Assembly: GCA_050736615.1 (NCBI GenBank)
Contig: JBOHWL010000001.1
Coordinates: forward strand, 1-25,973
Origin: JBOHWJ01 sp050736615
GTDB taxonomy: Bacteria; Desulfobacterota; Binatia; Binatales; Binataceae
Length of the DNA: 25,973 bases
Reading direction: 5' to 3'
This document shows, in pieces, positions 24,319 through 25,973 of the stretch; positions within the stretch are counted from its first letter, which is position 1; the number at the start of each line of letters is the position of its first letter. A model generated the notes under the pieces. It saw nothing but the letters and a program-made list of their open reading frames with translations, had not been told where the DNA came from and made no database searches. A program made the position numbers and the translations under genes.

Positions 24319-24390
24319 GCCCCGGTAGTGAAAAGGACATCACGGAGGTCTCCGGAACCTCAAGTCCGGGTTCGACTCCCGGCCGGGGCA
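24319..24390 (+). tRNA. tRNA-Arg (anticodon CCG)
   Basis: All arms can be drawn by hand. Acceptor GCCCCGG pairs over seven bases with CCGGGGC (24383-24389), discriminator A at 24390. D stem GTGA/TCAC with a GG-containing loop, anticodon stem GAGGT/ACCTC, loop CTCCGGA with anticodon CCG at 24352-24354, a four-base variable region, and T stem CCGGG/CCCGG with loop TTCGACT. It reads arginine CGG codons. CCA is not encoded. The opposite strand shows an open frame that is only the complement of this gene. A restriction-type gene starts about 320 bases downstream, so the tRNA may mark an island boundary. Confidence 0.93.
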
Positions 24391-24714
24391 CAAATGCCAA
24401 TTAAATCAAGCATAGTTCCCGTTTTCGCCCCCATCCGGTGTCCAACGGATGTCCAATCTACCCGTTTTTCGCCACGAACGCCGTTTTGTTGTCGCGCCGC
24501 GACCGCGCGCATGATTCATCGAAATCAAGCCGCTCCGTGGGCGTGCGGAAGGCCGATGAGGTGCACGGGCGCTGGGTGCATGCGCCAGCATTGTGCCCCA
24601 ACTGGTTCGCCACTCATCGGCTTGCCTGCGGCGAGCATCAGGCTCGGGTAAGTGTGCCGGGTTGACAACCGAGGCTTGTGCAAAGGTTGCTTAGCCGATA
24701 GCTCGATAGCGGAT
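24391..24714. other. 324-base stretch without a convincing gene between tRNA-Arg and the restriction gene
   Basis: Short open frames on both strands have no recognisable protein features. A small tandem (TGTCCAA twice at about 24439-24456) and a doubled GATAGC near 24698-24710 are present. I see no integrase, no copy of the tRNA 3' end and no clear terminator. It could be the scarred junction of an island. Confidence 0.4.
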
Positions 24715-25973
24715 ATGGCGAACCAATTTTTCGATCATCCGATTCTGAACTCTCCTTACGAATATCCGTCACACCATTGGGAACTGGATGACGCCGGACA
24801 GCCCACGCAGAAGATCATCGAGCGGCGGCGCGAAGCTCGATTTATCACACCGATTCCGAAGCCGAAAAAGCGCAAAGCGACCGCCACGCAGTCAGTGCTG
24901 GTGTTCAACGAAGGCAAAGGCATCTCGACCGCCGTACAGCAATACGACCCGATACCGATCATCAACCAGGTCCGCCGCGCCGTGGACGTGTGGCGCGCTC
25001 TGCCTAATCCGAACCAATGGCAGGTCACGCCCGAGACTGCACGACTGCTTCAGCACTGGCGGCATCACGCGTTTAGCGGAATCCGCCCGTTCTTCTGCCA
25101 GGTGGAGGCGGCCGAGACGGCGATCTGGCTGGTTGAGGTTGCGCCGCAATTCCGTGGCGCCAAAGGCATTCTCGACCATCTTGCCGCCGCGAACGACAAT
25201 GCGAACCCCGAGCTTTTCCGGATCGCGCTGAAACTGGCCACCGGTGCGGGCAAGACTACCGTGATGGCGATGCTCATTGCGTGGCAGACGATCAATGCCG
25301 TGCGACGGCCGGCCAGCAAGAACTTTACGCGCGGCTTTCTCGTATGCACGCCCGGCGTGCCGATCAAAGATCGGCTGCGCGTGCTGCAGCCCAACGATCC
25401 CGACAGCTACTATGCCAGCCGCGAACTCGTGCCCAGCGACCTGCTCGACGACCTCAACCGCACCAAGATCGTCATCACCAATTATCACGCCTTCAAGCTC
25501 CGCGAGCGCGTGGAAATCTCCAAGGGCGGACGCCGGCTGCTTCAAGGCCGCCGCGGTGAAGCCCCAAAGACGCTCGAAACCGAAGGCCAGATGCTCCAGC
25601 GCGTGATGCCCGATCTGATGGGGATGAAGAGCATCCTCGTTATCAACGACGAGGCGCATCACTGCTATCGGGAGAAACCGCGGAGCGCCGACGGCGAGGA
25701 GCGCAAAGAGGCGGAGGAGAGAAACGAGGCGGCGCGGCTATGGATTTCCGGCCTCGAAGCGGTCAATCGCAAGCTCGGCACAAGCCGTGTGATGGACCTG
25801 TCCGCGACCCCATTCTTCCTGCGCGGCTCCGGTTACAACGAGGGCGCGCTGTTTCCCTGGACCATGAGCGATTTCTCCCTCATGGATGCGATCGAGTGCG
25901 GCATCGTCAAACTGCCGCGAGTTCCGATCGCGGAGAACATCCCCGGCCACGAGATGCCGATGTTCCGCGATCT
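24715..25973 (+). CDS. Type III restriction enzyme Res-like / DEAD-family helicase-nuclease subunit, 3' truncated by window
   Basis: The frame from ATG 24715 stays open to the window end (419 full codons). The N-terminal part (MANQFFDHPILNSPYEYPS, then HWELDDAGQPTQKIIERRR) resembles the restriction endonucleases named BPTD_3080-type. SF2 helicase motifs follow: Walker A ATGAGKTT with Lys180, motif II DEAH at 312-315 (INDEAHHCY) and motif III SATPF at 363-367. Type III Res subunits translocate or loop DNA and cut it with a C-terminal PD-(D/E)xK domain, which here would lie beyond the window. A partner methyltransferase is expected downstream but is not visible. It lies about 320 bases after a tRNA gene, consistent with a defence island. 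The start has only a weak ribosome binding site. Confidence 0.85.
   Translation, partial: MANQFFDHPILNSPYEYPSHHWELDDAGQPTQKIIERRREARFITPIPKPKKRKATATQSVLVFNEGKGISTAVQQYDPIPIINQVRRAVDVWRALPNPNQWQVTPETARLLQHWRHHAFSGIRPFFCQVEAAETAIWLVEVAPQFRGAKGILDHLAAANDNANPELFRIALKLATGAGKTTVMAMLIAWQTINAVRRPASKNFTRGFLVCTPGVPIKDRLRVLQPNDPDSYYASRELVPSDLLDDLNRTKIVITNYHAFKLRERVEISKGGRRLLQGRRGEAPKTLETEGQMLQRVMPDLMGMKSILVINDEAHHCYREKPRSADGEERKEAEERNEAARLWISGLEAVNRKLGTSRVMDLSATPFFLRGSGYNEGALFPWTMSDFSLMDAIECGIVKLPRVPIAENIPGHEMPMFRD

Noticed and set aside
24140..24400. Minus-strand open frame over tRNA-Arg (MAFVPRPGVEPG)
   Set aside because: This is the well-known spurious protein produced from the complement of a tRNA T arm and acceptor stem.
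24438..24665. Possible integrase remnant after the tRNA
   Set aside because: The short frames there show no tyrosine- or serine-recombinase motif, so an integrase cannot be claimed.
1..25973. CRISPR array, insertion sequence or rRNA genes
   Set aside because: No regularly spaced repeats, no transposase motif and no rRNA-like sequence were found by reading through the window.

Overview
The window looks like a chromosomal piece of a moderately GC-rich Gram-negative bacterium. It has an RND efflux pump, many acyl-CoA enzymes, an alanine-aminotransferase/homoserine/threonine cluster that uses a phosphoglycerate-mutase-like protein in place of ThrB, and frequent GTG and TTG starts. This mix recalls Desulfobacterota/Binatota-type lineages. 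That placement is an inference from gene content, with no marker gene to confirm it.

Layout. Positions 1-4978 are on the plus strand: the C-terminal part of an RND pump cut by the window edge, a tyrosine phosphatase, a SAM methyltransferase, and a poorly recognised gene that appears split by a frameshift and ends in a Mrr-like nuclease domain. From 20424 down to 4996 every gene is on the minus strand. In transcription order these are: an MFS transporter; a D-2-hydroxyacid dehydrogenase; a threonine operon (AlaC-type aminotransferase, homoserine dehydrogenase, threonine synthase, ApgM-type putative homoserine kinase, GlpX-like protein); a small membrane protein; an acyl-CoA block (HCCA-isomerase-like protein, enoyl-CoA hydratase, acyl-CoA dehydrogenase, B12-dependent mutase large and small subunits, second acyl-CoA dehydrogenase); and another small membrane protein. 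From 20480 onward genes are again on the plus strand: an ABC1/UbiB kinase, an acyl-CoA-dehydrogenase-like flavoprotein without the usual catalytic glutamate, an inositol-monophosphatase family enzyme, tRNA-Arg(CCG), and the start of a type III-like restriction/helicase protein that runs off the window.

How the genes work together. The mutase has Phe and Gln where methylmalonyl-CoA mutase has Tyr and Arg, which points to isobutyryl-CoA mutase. With a short-chain acyl-CoA dehydrogenase and a crotonase next to it, the block can be read as isobutyryl-CoA to butyryl-CoA to crotonyl-CoA to 3-hydroxybutyryl-CoA, for example in valine or branched acyl-CoA breakdown. The threonine operon supplies the steps from aspartate semialdehyde to threonine, with the ApgM-type protein the only candidate for homoserine phosphorylation.

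Most unusual points: the GlpX-like protein has lost several residues the class II fructose bisphosphatase needs while keeping others; the mutase carries isobutyryl-CoA mutase signature residues; the nuclease gene at 3583-4978 appears to be one gene broken by a single extra base; and a restriction-type gene begins just after a tRNA gene, a typical island boundary.
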